Of a stretch of DNA of 64,000 bases, positions 1-7,828 are shown piece after piece. The notes under the pieces were generated by a model that worked only from the letters and a program-made list of their open reading frames with translations, was not told the DNA's origin and ran no database searches. The stretch is from CAXQZU01 sp964228555. Its GTDB lineage: Bacteria > Planctomycetota > PLA2 > JAEUHO01. The stretch is taken from the NCBI GenBank assembly GCA_964228555.1, contig CAXQZU010000040.1, forward strand, positions 1 to 64,000, given 5' to 3'. The first letter of the stretch is position 1, and each line of letters opens with the position of its first letter. The translations under genes and the position numbers were made by a program.

Positions 1-908
1 CCCATCAGCGAGGTGACCGCGACATAACCGAGGCCCTCCGCGGGCACCGACACCAGCCCCACCGATCCGATGCGCCGCGGCTCGCTGAGCGCCGCCCACA
101 GGCGCTGCGCATCCACGTTGAGCGCCGGCTGCGCCGTCACGCTCGGGTGCAGCACGCCCTGGCTGTCGCGCAGCGTGACGTGCAGGTCGCCCAGCGGCGC
201 CAGCAACTCCTCGAGCAACGCCAGCCACGCGGCCTCGTCGCGTGCGCCCGCAGCCCGGGGGCGCAGGCGCGCCACGTGGGCGTCCCAGTCCAGCCCACCC
301 GGCTCCGGGAAGTGGGCGTAGTAGAGGTCCATGTGCCGCAGCAGCACGTCCAGCGACTGCGCCGGCTCGAGCACCTCCAGCGCCAGGCGCCGCACCTCCA
401 GCGCCCCGGTCTTGGAGAGGAACAGGTGCACCTGCAGCGTGCCGCGCGGCACGCGCAGCACCAGCTCGCCCGGTGCCCAGCCCTCGGAGGTGACCGGCCG
501 CGCCACGAGGCCCTGCGAGCCGCGCGCATCCGGCAGCCGCACGGCCACGTGCGCGTTGTCGAACTGGCCGGGGTCCACGCGGGCGCCCCGCAGGCGGCCC
601 TCGAAGGCCAGCCGCACGGTGCTGCCGGCCGGCACCGTGACATCCTGCGCCAGCAGCTGCCAGCCCCCCACCTGCGCGTCGCCCTCGAGCCGCACGCCAC
701 CCTCGACGCCGGGCTCGATGCGCGAGTCGGGCCCCGCGCGGCTGCGGGCGCCCTCCAGCCGCCTCCAGCCGGCCGGCAGGCCCCCCTCCCACGCCTCCAG
801 CGCACCGTTCACCAGCGCCGGCGGCTCGCCGGCCCGCACGGGCAAGGGCCCGCCGGGCAGCAGGCCGGCGGCGCACAGGGCCAGCACGGGCAGGGTGCGC
901 AGGCGCAT
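1..908 (-). CDS. S41 (tail-specific) peptidase-like secreted protein, 3' part cut off
   Basis: The reading frame starts at ATG 908 and runs off the left edge, so about 302 N-terminal residues are visible. A signal peptide is followed by a beta-rich stretch of about 170 residues. Then comes a helical segment ending in LLAPLGDLHVTL, which resembles the N-terminal helical domain that precedes the PDZ and catalytic domains in S41/tricorn-like proteases ('LLAPLGDGHV'). The Ser/Lys catalytic part would lie outside the window, so protease activity is inferred, not seen. Export to the periplasm or cell surface is likely. The start is supported by a TAGGAT hexamer six bases upstream and by the signal peptide beginning at this ATG. 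It is divergent from proS. Confidence 0.65.
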   Translation of the reverse strand, partial: MRLRTLPVLALCAAGLLPGGPLPVRAGEPPALVNGALEAWEGGLPAGWRRLEGARSRAGPDSRIEPGVEGGVRLEGDAQVGGWQLLAQDVTVPAGSTVRLAFEGRLRGARVDPGQFDNAHVAVRLPDARGSQGLVARPVTSEGWAPGELVLRVPRGTLQVHLFLSKTGALEVRRLALEVLEPAQSLDVLLRHMDLYYAHFPEPGGLDWDAHVARLRPRAAGARDEAAWLALLEELLAPLGDLHVTLRDSQGVLHPSVTAQPALNVDAQRLWAALSEPRRIGSVGLVSVPAEGLGYVAVTSLM

Positions 909-914
909 GGCGCC

Positions 915-920
915 ATCCTA
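915..920 (-). promoter_or_regulatory. -10-like TAGGAT, six bases before the start codon (leaderless)
   Basis: On the minus strand TAGGAT is followed by six bases and ATG 908. No Shine-Dalgarno sequence can fit, so the mRNA probably begins at or beside the A of ATG. Confidence 0.5.
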
Positions 921-1030
921 GCCCACCACCGCCTGCGCGGCGGCGGTCGCGCGCCAGCGGGCGAGCCCGCCCCCGAGGCGGTAGCCTCCCCGCTCTGCCG
1001 CCGCCCCGGCGCGCGCCCCCGGAGCCTGCC

Positions 1031-2527
1031 ATGGCCGACACGCAAGACGCCGCCATCACCCCGCGGGAGAAGGACTACAGCCAGTGGTACCTGGACGTGA
1101 TCCAGGCCGCGCAGCTCATGGACTACGCGCCCACGAAGGGCTGCATGGTGATCCGGCCGCACGGCATGGGCATCTGGGAGCGCATCCGCGACGACCTCGA
1201 CCGGCGCTTCAAGGAGACCGGCCACGTCAATGCCTACTTCCCGCTGCTGATCCCCAAGTCGTTCCTGGCGCGCGAGGCGGAGCATGTCGAGGGGTTCGCC
1301 AAGGAGTGCGCCATCGTGACGCACACGCGCCTCAAGAGCGTGGTGCGCGACGGCAAGGCCAGCGTGGAGCCCGACCCCGAGAGCCGGCTGGAGGAGGAGT
1401 ACATCATCCGCCCCACCAGCGAGACGGTGATCTGGCACATGTACGGCAAGTGGATCGACTCCTACCGCGACCTGCCCATCCTGATCAACCAGTGGGCCAA
1501 CGTGATGCGCTGGGAGATGCGCACGCGCCCCTTCCTGCGCACGGCCGAGTTCCTGTGGCAGGAGGGCCACACGGCCCACGCCAGCAGCGCCGAGGCCGTG
1601 GCCGAGGCGCGCAAGATGCTCGACGTCTACCGCGACTTCTGCGAGCAGGTGCTGGCCATGCCCGTGGTGCAGGGCCGCAAGACGCCCAGCGAGCGCTTCG
1701 CCGGCGCCGTGGACACCTACTGCATCGAGGCCTACATGCAGAACGGCTGGGCCCTGCAGGCGGGCACCTCGCACGACCTGGGCCAGAACTTCGCCAAGGC
1801 CTTCGACGTCACCTTCCAGACGGCGGCGGGCGCGCGCGAGCACGTCCACGCCACCTCGTGGGGCGTGAGCACGCGCCTCATCGGCGGGCTGGTCATGACC
1901 CACAGCGACGACACGGGCCTCGTGCTGCCGCCGCGCGTGGCGCCGTTGCCCGTGGTGATCGTGCCCATCTACCGCAAGGGCGAGGAGCTGCCGCAGGTGA
2001 TGGCGCACGTGGACAAGGTGGCGGCCATCCTCAAGGGCCTGCGCCTGCCGGTGAAGGTGGACGACCGTGACGGCCTCAAGCCCGGGGCCAAGTACTTCGA
2101 GTGGGAGCGCAAGGGCGTGTGCGTGCGCATCGAGGTGGGCCCCAAGGACGTGGAGAAGGGCGGCTGCCTGACGGTGCGCCGCGACAACCGCGCCAAGGAG
2201 CCCGTGGCGCTCGACCAGCTGGCCACGCGCCTGCCGGCGATCCTGGACGCCATGCAGGCCGACCTGCTGGCGCGCGCCCGCGCACTGCGCGACGCGCACA
2301 CCTGGCCGGTGGAGACGCTCGACGAGCTGGCCACCCGGCTGGAGTCGCAGCCGGGCTGGTACGTGGGCGGCTGGGACGGCGAGGCGGCCAGCGAGGCCGC
2401 CGTCAAGGAGCGCTGCAACGCCACGATCCGCTGCATCCCCTTCGAGGGCGGCGAGCCCGGCGGCCGCCGCTGCATCGTGTCGGGCAAGCCGGCCCAGCAC
2501 ACCGTGATCTACGCGCGCGCCTACTAG
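1031..2527 (+). CDS. proS: Proline--tRNA ligase, archaeal/eukaryotic-like type (ProS type 3)
   Basis: It charges tRNA-Pro with proline in the cytoplasm. The 498-residue protein has the class II synthetase core. Motif 2 is seen as MRWEMRTRPFLRTAEFLWQEG near residues 158-178, and TSETVIW precedes it. The C-terminal region has the cysteine-bearing zinc-binding-like part (residues ~455-490) and a terminal tyrosine (IYARAY), both typical of the type 3 enzyme. It lacks the large editing insertion of E. coli-type ProS, and the length fits type 3. GGAG lies about seven bases upstream of ATG 1031, and a TAGCCT hexamer at 982-987 may be the -10 element. It is a single-gene unit, divergent from the S41-like gene. 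Confidence 0.95.
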   Translation: MADTQDAAITPREKDYSQWYLDVIQAAQLMDYAPTKGCMVIRPHGMGIWERIRDDLDRRFKETGHVNAYFPLLIPKSFLAREAEHVEGFAKECAIVTHTRLKSVVRDGKASVEPDPESRLEEEYIIRPTSETVIWHMYGKWIDSYRDLPILINQWANVMRWEMRTRPFLRTAEFLWQEGHTAHASSAEAVAEARKMLDVYRDFCEQVLAMPVVQGRKTPSERFAGAVDTYCIEAYMQNGWALQAGTSHDLGQNFAKAFDVTFQTAAGAREHVHATSWGVSTRLIGGLVMTHSDDTGLVLPPRVAPLPVVIVPIYRKGEELPQVMAHVDKVAAILKGLRLPVKVDDRDGLKPGAKYFEWERKGVCVRIEVGPKDVEKGGCLTVRRDNRAKEPVALDQLATRLPAILDAMQADLLARARALRDAHTWPVETLDELATRLESQPGWYVGGWDGEAASEAAVKERCNATIRCIPFEGGEPGGRRCIVSGKPAQHTVIYARAY

Positions 2528-2551
2528 GCCGGGTCGCGTAGCGTCCGCGAC

Positions 2552-2686
2552 ATGCCCCTGGAGCCCCGCATGAGCCGATGCCCGCTGCTGACGGGTGACG
2601 CGCGGGGAGCCGGCGGCCGCCTGCGCGACGTGGGGGCCCCCGGGGACGGCGTGGCCGGGCGCCGCGTGCGGCCGGCGGCGCGGTAG
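2552..2686 (+). CDS. Possible small leaderless ORF (44 codons)
   Basis: TAGCGT at 2539-2544 is followed by seven bases and ATG 2552, the same arrangement seen before many genes here. The frame runs 44 codons to TAG 2684, and that TAG is itself part of the next gene's -10 hexamer. The peptide is rich in Arg, Gly and Ala and matches nothing I recognise. In DNA this GC-rich a 44-codon open frame is easily accidental. The hexamer also lies in the loop of a weak hairpin (GTCGCG/CGCGAC, 2533-2551) that could terminate proS. Confidence 0.2.
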   Translation: MPLEPRMSRCPLLTGDARGAGGRLRDVGAPGDGVAGRRVRPAAR

Positions 2687-2689
2687 GCT
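2684..2689 (+). promoter_or_regulatory. -10-like TAGGCT before the PD-(D/E)XK gene (leaderless)
   Basis: TAGGCT is followed by six bases and GTG 2696, with no room for a ribosome binding site. It is part of the recurrent TANNNT-N5-8-start pattern of this window. Confidence 0.55.
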
Positions 2690-2695
2690 GCACGC

Positions 2696-3649
2696 GTGGG
2701 AAGGCTCGAGAACAACTTCACGTGGAGCTCGTCGCGGGACGGCACCTTCCAGCGCTGCACGCGCCAGTACTGGTGGCAGTACTACGGCTCCTGGGGCGGC
2801 TGGGAACGGGATGGCGACCCCGAGGCGCGCGAGGCCTACATCCTCAAGAACCTCACCACGCGCTGGGCCTGGGTGGGCAGCGCGGTGCACGAGTCCATCG
2901 AGGGCATCCTGAAGTCGCACCAGGCCGCCTCGGGCCCGGCCGGCGAGCTCGCCTTCGGCCGTCCCCGGGCCCTCGCCGTGGACGAGGGCAAGGTGCTGGA
3001 CGCACTCACGGAGCGCATGCGCCGGGAGTGGGCCGCGAGCCGCGACCAGGCCTACCGGCGCCGTCCCAAGCAGGTGCTGGGACTCATGGAGCACGAGTAC
3101 GGCGATGCCGTGCCCCGCGAGGAGTGGGCGGCGATGCACGACAAGGCGCGCGAGGCCCTGCGCGGCTGGCTGCAGAGCGCGGTCTTCGAGCGCATCCGCG
3201 AGAGTGACCCGCGCTGCTGGCTGCCCATCGAGCAGATGGACAAGTTCGACTTCGAGGGCACGCCCGTCTGGGCCGTGCTGGACTTCGGCATGCACACCGA
3301 GGACGGCGGGGCCGAGATCTACGACTGGAAGACCGGCGCCGTGGACCCGCAAGGCAACCGGGCCCAGCTGGTCTGCTACGCGCTCTACGTGCGCGAGCGC
3401 TTCGGCGTGCCCACCGAGCGGGTCACGACGAGGCTGGTCTACCTCGGGTCGCGGGTCGAGGTGCACGACGTGCGCGTGGCACAGCCCGACCTCGACGAGG
3501 TGGCAGGCCAGGTGCGCGCCTCCATCGCGGCGATGCGCGAGCGCCTGAGCGACGCCGCGGCCAACATCGCGCGGCGCGAGGACTTCCCGATGACGGACGA
3601 CCTCGAGGCCTGTCGCACCTGCGCCTACCGGCGCTTCTGCAAGCGCTGA
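2696..3649 (+). CDS. PD-(D/E)XK superfamily nuclease (RecB/Cas4-like) with putative Fe-S cysteines
   Basis: The 317-residue protein resembles the RecB-type nuclease domain found in Cas4, AddB and stand-alone PD-(D/E)XK proteins. The catalytic core is seen as AVLDFG...EIYDWKTG near residues 195-215 (Asp, then Glu-x-x-Trp-Lys). It is followed by a QLVCYALYV helix, as in RecB-family QxxxY motifs. One cysteine near the N-terminus (FQRC, residues ~20-23) and three at the C-terminus (CRTCAYRRFC) are placed like the 4Fe-4S ligands of Cas4/AddB. No helicase or Cas gene is adjacent, so a general DNA-processing role is inferred. The GTG start is chosen because of the TAGGCT hexamer six bases upstream. 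It is convergent with the LOG-family gene, 15 bases away. Confidence 0.75.
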   Translation: MGRLENNFTWSSSRDGTFQRCTRQYWWQYYGSWGGWERDGDPEAREAYILKNLTTRWAWVGSAVHESIEGILKSHQAASGPAGELAFGRPRALAVDEGKVLDALTERMRREWAASRDQAYRRRPKQVLGLMEHEYGDAVPREEWAAMHDKAREALRGWLQSAVFERIRESDPRCWLPIEQMDKFDFEGTPVWAVLDFGMHTEDGGAEIYDWKTGAVDPQGNRAQLVCYALYVRERFGVPTERVTTRLVYLGSRVEVHDVRVAQPDLDEVAGQVRASIAAMRERLSDAAANIARREDFPMTDDLEACRTCAYRRFCKR

Positions 3650-3664
3650 GGCCGGCCCTCGAGG

Positions 3665-4207
3665 CTAGCCGCCGCGCGGGCCCTCGCCCTCTCCCTCGGG
3701 CACGCCGCCGTCTCCCGACCTGCGCTGCACCTCGCGCTCGGCAGCCAGCGACAACGCCAGCTCCACCGCCTCCAGCGCGGTGCGCGCGGCCGGCACGCGA
3801 CGGTCGAACAACGCCGCGGGATCGAGGTTCCACGTGTGGAGGCCCACCACGGGGATGCCATGCTTGAGCGCCAGCGCGATCTCGGAGAGCGTGCCCAGCC
3901 GTCCGCCCACCGCGATGGCCGCCTCGCCTGCGGTGGCCACCAGCACGTTGCGCGCGTCGCCCAGGCCCGTCGGGAGGACGATGTCCACGTACGGGTTGGC
4001 GTCCGCGCGCTGGTAGCCGGGGAGCAGGCCCACGGTGAGCCCGCCGGCCTCCCTCGCCCCCATGCAGGCTGCCTCCATGATCCCGTAGGTGCCCCCGCAC
4101 ACCACGGCGAGGCCACGCTGGGCCAGCAGGCGCCCGACCTCGGCGGCGAGGTTGTACTCCTCGCGCGAGGGGTTGCCCGCCCCGAAGACGGCGATCAGGC
4201 GCTGCAT
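3665..4207 (-). CDS. LOG-family protein (TIGR00725-like, possible nucleotide phosphoribohydrolase)
   Basis: The 180-residue protein begins with a Rossmann-like strand and loop (IAVFGAG) and contains CGGTYGIMEA and VGGRLGTLSEIALAL. These correspond to the GG-x-G-x-M-E and PGG-x-GT-x-x-E motifs of the LOG/lysine-decarboxylase-like family. Family members hydrolyse cytokinin riboside 5'-monophosphate or related nucleotides, or bind other ligands, so the substrate here is unknown. The first PGG is replaced by VGG, as in the TIGR00725 subgroup. The start ATG lies inside the 3' end of the upstream gene with a 13-base overlap, so translation is probably coupled. Confidence 0.8.
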   Translation of the reverse strand: MQRLIAVFGAGNPSREEYNLAAEVGRLLAQRGLAVVCGGTYGIMEAACMGAREAGGLTVGLLPGYQRADANPYVDIVLPTGLGDARNVLVATAGEAAIAVGGRLGTLSEIALALKHGIPVVGLHTWNLDPAALFDRRVPAARTALEAVELALSLAAEREVQRRSGDGGVPEGEGEGPRGG

Positions 4208-6981
4208 GCCCCCATCATCGGTGCGGGCTCGCCCGCCTGCAACCGGGGCGCACGGAAGGCCCCGGTGGCCAGGGCCGCCAGCAGCAGCAGGGGCACGTCG
4301 GCGGCACCCAGCGCGTAGACGGTGTAGGCCTGCTCCACCCACCAGGCGTTGGCCGCGAAGGCCCACAGCATCAGCAGCAGCACGGCCGAGCGCGCCGCGA
4401 AGCCCGCCACCAGCCCCGCGAGCAGGCCCCGCAGCAGGCTCGCCGAGAGGCCCTGCGCCGCCAGCACGGAGAGCAACAGCAGCCACGGCAGGGCGAAGCG
4501 CAGGCCCACCTGCAGCGTGGCCACCGCGATGGGCCACGTCACGCCGCCCGCGCCGGCCTGCGCGGCACCGCCCAGCCACTCCAGGCCCAGGAAGCCCGCC
4601 CCCACGTCGATGGTCGAGAACGACTCGGTGCCGCCCAGCGCGTGGAAGCCCGCCGTGCGCAAGGCCACCACGAGCGCAGCCAGCCCTCCCAGCGCCACCG
4701 GAGCCGCCGCGCGCGCCAGCCGGCCGGCGTGCCACGCACACAGCACGAGGCCTGCGAAGGCCACGCACTCCGCATCGCTGGCGGTCAGGCGCCGGGCCAG
4801 CGCCAGCGCCGCCACCAGGCGAGGCGCCAGCGCCTCGGCCGGCGCGAGCCCCCGCAGGCAGGCCACGAGCGCGCCCACGGCGGCCAGCTGGGGCCCGAAG
4901 GCCCGCAGCACGCGCAGCGCCCAAGGCAGGCCATCCGCCTCCACCAGCAGGCGCCCCGCCCACGCCAGCAGCAGCGCCGTGTCGGCCAGGACCGAGGCAA
5001 GGCGCGGCCCGCGCGCCGCGGTGCTGCGGCCCATGGCCAGCCGCGCACCCGCGGCCAGCACCAACGCAGCGAGGGCCCAGGCGAGGTCGCGTACCGGCAG
5101 CCGCTGCACCCACGAGCCCGCCGCGTCGCCCAGCAGGCGTGGCGCCAGCAACACCAGCGCCAGCAGCGACCACGCCAGCGCACGCCGGGAGGCCGGCACG
5201 CCACCCAGGGCGCGCGAGCGGAGCGCCAGCGCGACGCCCAGCAGCGTGAGCAGCGCCAGCAGCACGGGCACCGGCACGAAGGGGTCCACCAGCGGGCGCA
5301 CGCTCAGCAAGGCACCCAGCAGCGCACCCGACAGCGCAGCCGCCACCATCCCGCGCGCAAGGGTGGCGGACTGCAGCGCCCCCGGTGGGCGGCGCGGCCG
5401 GCGCCGCAGCAGGATCGCGGCACCGCCCAGCGCCAACGCCGCCACCACGGGCGGCAGGCTGGCAGCCAGCAGGCTGCGCTCGGCCGCATCCCGCAGCTCG
5501 TCGAACGCCACGAGCAGCATCGGGGCCACCAGCAACAACGCGAGCAGCGCCGCCACGCCGCGCGGTGCCGGCGCAGCCCCGGCGCGCGCGCGCCAGGCGC
5601 GCAGCAGCACGCACAGGACGGCCAGCGCCAGCCCCCCCGCCGCGAGGCCGGGCGCAAGCAGGCGCAGCCGGGGCGAGGGCGCCAGCGCGAGCGCCAGCAG
5701 CGCCAGCCCCGCCCAGCCCAGCCACACGGCACGGGAGGGCGACCACGCCAGCGGCCGCAGGGCCAGCAGCGCACACAGGCCCAGCGTCGCCAGCACCAGC
5801 ACGCCTGCCTGCAGGGCGCCCACGGCCGGGCGGGCCAGGGCATCGAGATCGAGGCTGATCGCCTCCAGCGCCGCCACGCCGCCGGGTCCCATCTTCGAGA
5901 GGGCCAGCTGCGCCCGCTTGCTGTCCAGCGGGTCCACGCCGTCCACGCCGCAGGCTCGCGCGACCTGCGCGCGGGCCTGCACGTGCGCATCCAGCGCGCG
6001 CTGCACGTCGGCGGCCGGCAGCGACAGCAGGCGCGAGGACGGGGGCGCCTGCGCCAGGGGCGGCTGCGGCAGCCCCAGCAGCGCGCTCAGCGTGGGAGCC
6101 AGCGCCGCCTGCGGGACCTCGACGCCCGCCACCTGCGCCACGCCGGGGCCCACGAGCACGAACGGGGCGCGTTCCGCGCTGGGCTCGCCCCCGCCGTGCG
6201 TGCCGTGCGCCGAGACGCCGTGGTCGGCTGCGACCAGCACCAGCGCCCGGGGGTGGCGCGCCCGGAAGGCCGACACCACGGAGGCCACCTGCCCGTCCAC
6301 CGTGCGGCAGGCCGCGCGGTAGGGCTCCCCCAGCGCGCCATGCTTGTGGCCCGCATGGTCGGGTGCAGTCAGGTGCAGCGTCACCGCCTGGCAGCCCGCC
6401 GCGATGCGCTCCAGCACGAAGGGCACGGCAAGGGCATCGCATTGCCCCTGGTCCACCGGGCCGCGGTCGGGGAAGGCGAGCGTGTCGGCCGCGTCCAGCC
6501 AGGGTGCGCACAGCTGCGCGATGGCGGCATCGCCCGCGTGCGCCGTGCGGGCGCCTCGCTCGCGCGCGGCCTCGAGCCACGACCCACGCGCCACCTCGGC
6601 ATCGAAGTTCTTGAGCGCCGCGTGCAAGTCCGGCCACTGCCCGGTGAGCAAGGTGCGCACGCAGGCGGCGGTGAGGGTGGGGTTGCCCGCGCGCGCCACG
6701 CCACCCGCGCCCTCCTGGGCGAGGCGCGCAAGCCAGGGCAGGGCGCTGGGCGGCTCCCAGAGCGCCTGCTCGCGCAGGCCGTCCACCACCACCATCAGCA
6801 CCGGACGGGCCGGGCCTGCGTCGCCGCCCACCCACGGCAGCCCGCTGGGCACCGGCGCCTCCAGCCAGCCCACCAGCGAGAGGCGGCCCAGCGACACGAT
6901 GCCGGCCAGCGCCAGCGCCAGGCAGGCCCAGGCCGCCGCGCGCGAGGGCCCTGCCTCGCCCGTGCCCGGCGTGGTGCTCAC
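4195..6981 (-). CDS. Alkaline-phosphatase-superfamily membrane enzyme resembling GPI ethanolamine phosphate transferase (PIG-O/PIG-N-like)
   Basis: The 928-residue protein has an N-terminal membrane anchor and then a metal-dependent phosphotransferase/phosphatase domain (~residues 45-330). LMVVVDGLRE is the first metal-binding strand, NPTLTAACVRTLLTG holds the probable nucleophilic threonine, and DHAGHKHG and ADHGVSAHGTHGG hold the later metal ligands. The spacing and the last motif match PIG-G/N/O-type ethanolamine phosphate transferases and related sulfatase-fold enzymes. About 500 residues of many transmembrane helices follow, as in the eukaryotic enzymes. The bacterial substrate is unknown; an envelope glycolipid is plausible. 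GTG 6981 overlaps the upstream stop as GTGA. Confidence 0.7.
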   Translation of the reverse strand: MSTTPGTGEAGPSRAAAWACLALALAGIVSLGRLSLVGWLEAPVPSGLPWVGGDAGPARPVLMVVVDGLREQALWEPPSALPWLARLAQEGAGGVARAGNPTLTAACVRTLLTGQWPDLHAALKNFDAEVARGSWLEAARERGARTAHAGDAAIAQLCAPWLDAADTLAFPDRGPVDQGQCDALAVPFVLERIAAGCQAVTLHLTAPDHAGHKHGALGEPYRAACRTVDGQVASVVSAFRARHPRALVLVAADHGVSAHGTHGGGEPSAERAPFVLVGPGVAQVAGVEVPQAALAPTLSALLGLPQPPLAQAPPSSRLLSLPAADVQRALDAHVQARAQVARACGVDGVDPLDSKRAQLALSKMGPGGVAALEAISLDLDALARPAVGALQAGVLVLATLGLCALLALRPLAWSPSRAVWLGWAGLALLALALAPSPRLRLLAPGLAAGGLALAVLCVLLRAWRARAGAAPAPRGVAALLALLLVAPMLLVAFDELRDAAERSLLAASLPPVVAALALGGAAILLRRRPRRPPGALQSATLARGMVAAALSGALLGALLSVRPLVDPFVPVPVLLALLTLLGVALALRSRALGGVPASRRALAWSLLALVLLAPRLLGDAAGSWVQRLPVRDLAWALAALVLAAGARLAMGRSTAARGPRLASVLADTALLLAWAGRLLVEADGLPWALRVLRAFGPQLAAVGALVACLRGLAPAEALAPRLVAALALARRLTASDAECVAFAGLVLCAWHAGRLARAAAPVALGGLAALVVALRTAGFHALGGTESFSTIDVGAGFLGLEWLGGAAQAGAGGVTWPIAVATLQVGLRFALPWLLLLSVLAAQGLSASLLRGLLAGLVAGFAARSAVLLLMLWAFAANAWWVEQAYTVYALGAADVPLLLLAALATGAFRAPRLQAGEPAPMMGACSA

Positions 6982-7739
6982 AGGCCGGGCGCGCCCACGT
7001 ACACCCAGCCCAGCAAGGCCAGCGCCGCCACGCTGAGCAACAGCGACGTGAACACGAACAGCAGGTGCCGCACGCGCACCGTCACGACCAGCACCAGCAG
7101 CAGGCCGCCGCCACCCGCCACCAGCAGGGCGTGGCCCAGGGCAGGCGCAACCAGTTCCGGGAACAGGCGCGAGGCGAAGGTCACGCCCAGCGCGAAGCCC
7201 ACGCCGACGATGGACAGCAGGCCCGCCACCACCTGCATGGGCGGCCGCAGGCGCGCGAAGCGGTGCCAGGCGAGGTAGCAGGCCAGCAGCAGCGCCGCGC
7301 CCATCATGCCCAGCACGAGCCCGCCCAGCAGGCTCCACGCGCGCGAGCGCACCTCGCGCTCCCGAGGCGTGCCCGCACCCTCGCTGCGCTCGTGGGCGAG
7401 GCGTGCGCGCGCCTCGCGCGACCACTGCACGAGGTCCAGGCCGGTCAGCTCGTGCTCGGCGGCGAGCCGCTGGCCCAGCTCGCGGAAGCCCTCGTTGCCG
7501 CCTCCCGGCCCCTCCTCGGCAGCCGCGCGCGCCACGGCCGCACCGAAGGCCTCGGCTTCGCTGGCGCGCACGCGCACCCACGGCAGGAACGGGGCGGCCA
7601 CCAGCAGCAGGGCGCAGGCCCAGCCGGCGGCCACGCCCAGCCGGGCCCACGGCGATAGCGCGCCGCTCGCGGCCGCTCGCGGGGCAGGACCGGGCGGCGC
7701 AGGCAGGTCGGCGGCATCCGGCGAGGGGTCAGGGGCCAC
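6978..7739 (-). CDS. Multi-pass membrane protein of unknown function
   Basis: The 253-residue protein starts at GTG 7739, six bases after a TATCCT hexamer. A Pro/Ala-rich N-terminus is followed by a first membrane helix (~residues 32-52), then a charged extracytoplasmic stretch containing EEGPGGGNEGFRELGQ and REARARLAHERSE. At least four more helices follow (~130-155, 165-190, 195-220, 225-247). I recognise no family. It heads a translationally coupled group (GTGA overlap) with the GPI-transferase-like enzyme and the LOG-family gene, so a linked role is possible. Confidence 0.6.
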   Translation of the reverse strand: MAPDPSPDAADLPAPPGPAPRAAASGALSPWARLGVAAGWACALLLVAAPFLPWVRVRASEAEAFGAAVARAAAEEGPGGGNEGFRELGQRLAAEHELTGLDLVQWSREARARLAHERSEGAGTPREREVRSRAWSLLGGLVLGMMGAALLLACYLAWHRFARLRPPMQVVAGLLSIVGVGFALGVTFASRLFPELVAPALGHALLVAGGGGLLLVLVVTVRVRHLLFVFTSLLLSVAALALLGWVYVGAPGL

Positions 7740-7745
7740 CCGCGG

Positions 7746-7751
7746 AGGATA
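7746..7751 (-). promoter_or_regulatory. -10-like TATCCT, leaderless start of the coupled minus-strand group
   Basis: On the minus strand TATCCT is followed by exactly six bases and GTG 7739. No Shine-Dalgarno sequence is present. Confidence 0.5.
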
Positions 7752-7816
7752 CCGGCGCCACCGGCGAGGCCGCGCGCCGGGCCCGCGCCGGGGTCCCGCG
7801 GCGTGCCTGCGGCGCG

Positions 7817-7822
7817 TAGCAT
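7817..7822 (+). promoter_or_regulatory. -10-like TAGCAT, leaderless start of the UvrA-like gene
   Basis: TAGCAT is followed by six bases and GTG 7829. The same hexamer precedes the SRP RNA 5' end by seven bases. Confidence 0.55.
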
Positions 7823-7828
7823 CCGGCG

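Noticed and set aside
809..3466. 885-codon open frame on the minus strand opposite proS and the nuclease gene
   Set aside because: It reads His/Arg/Ala-rich low-complexity protein and matches nothing. The sense-strand genes are unmistakable. Long antisense frames are expected when third positions are almost all G or C.
4642..7278. 878-codon plus-strand frame opposite the GPI-transferase-like gene
   Set aside because: Gln/Arg/His-rich translation without domains. The opposite strand has the conserved metal-binding motifs.
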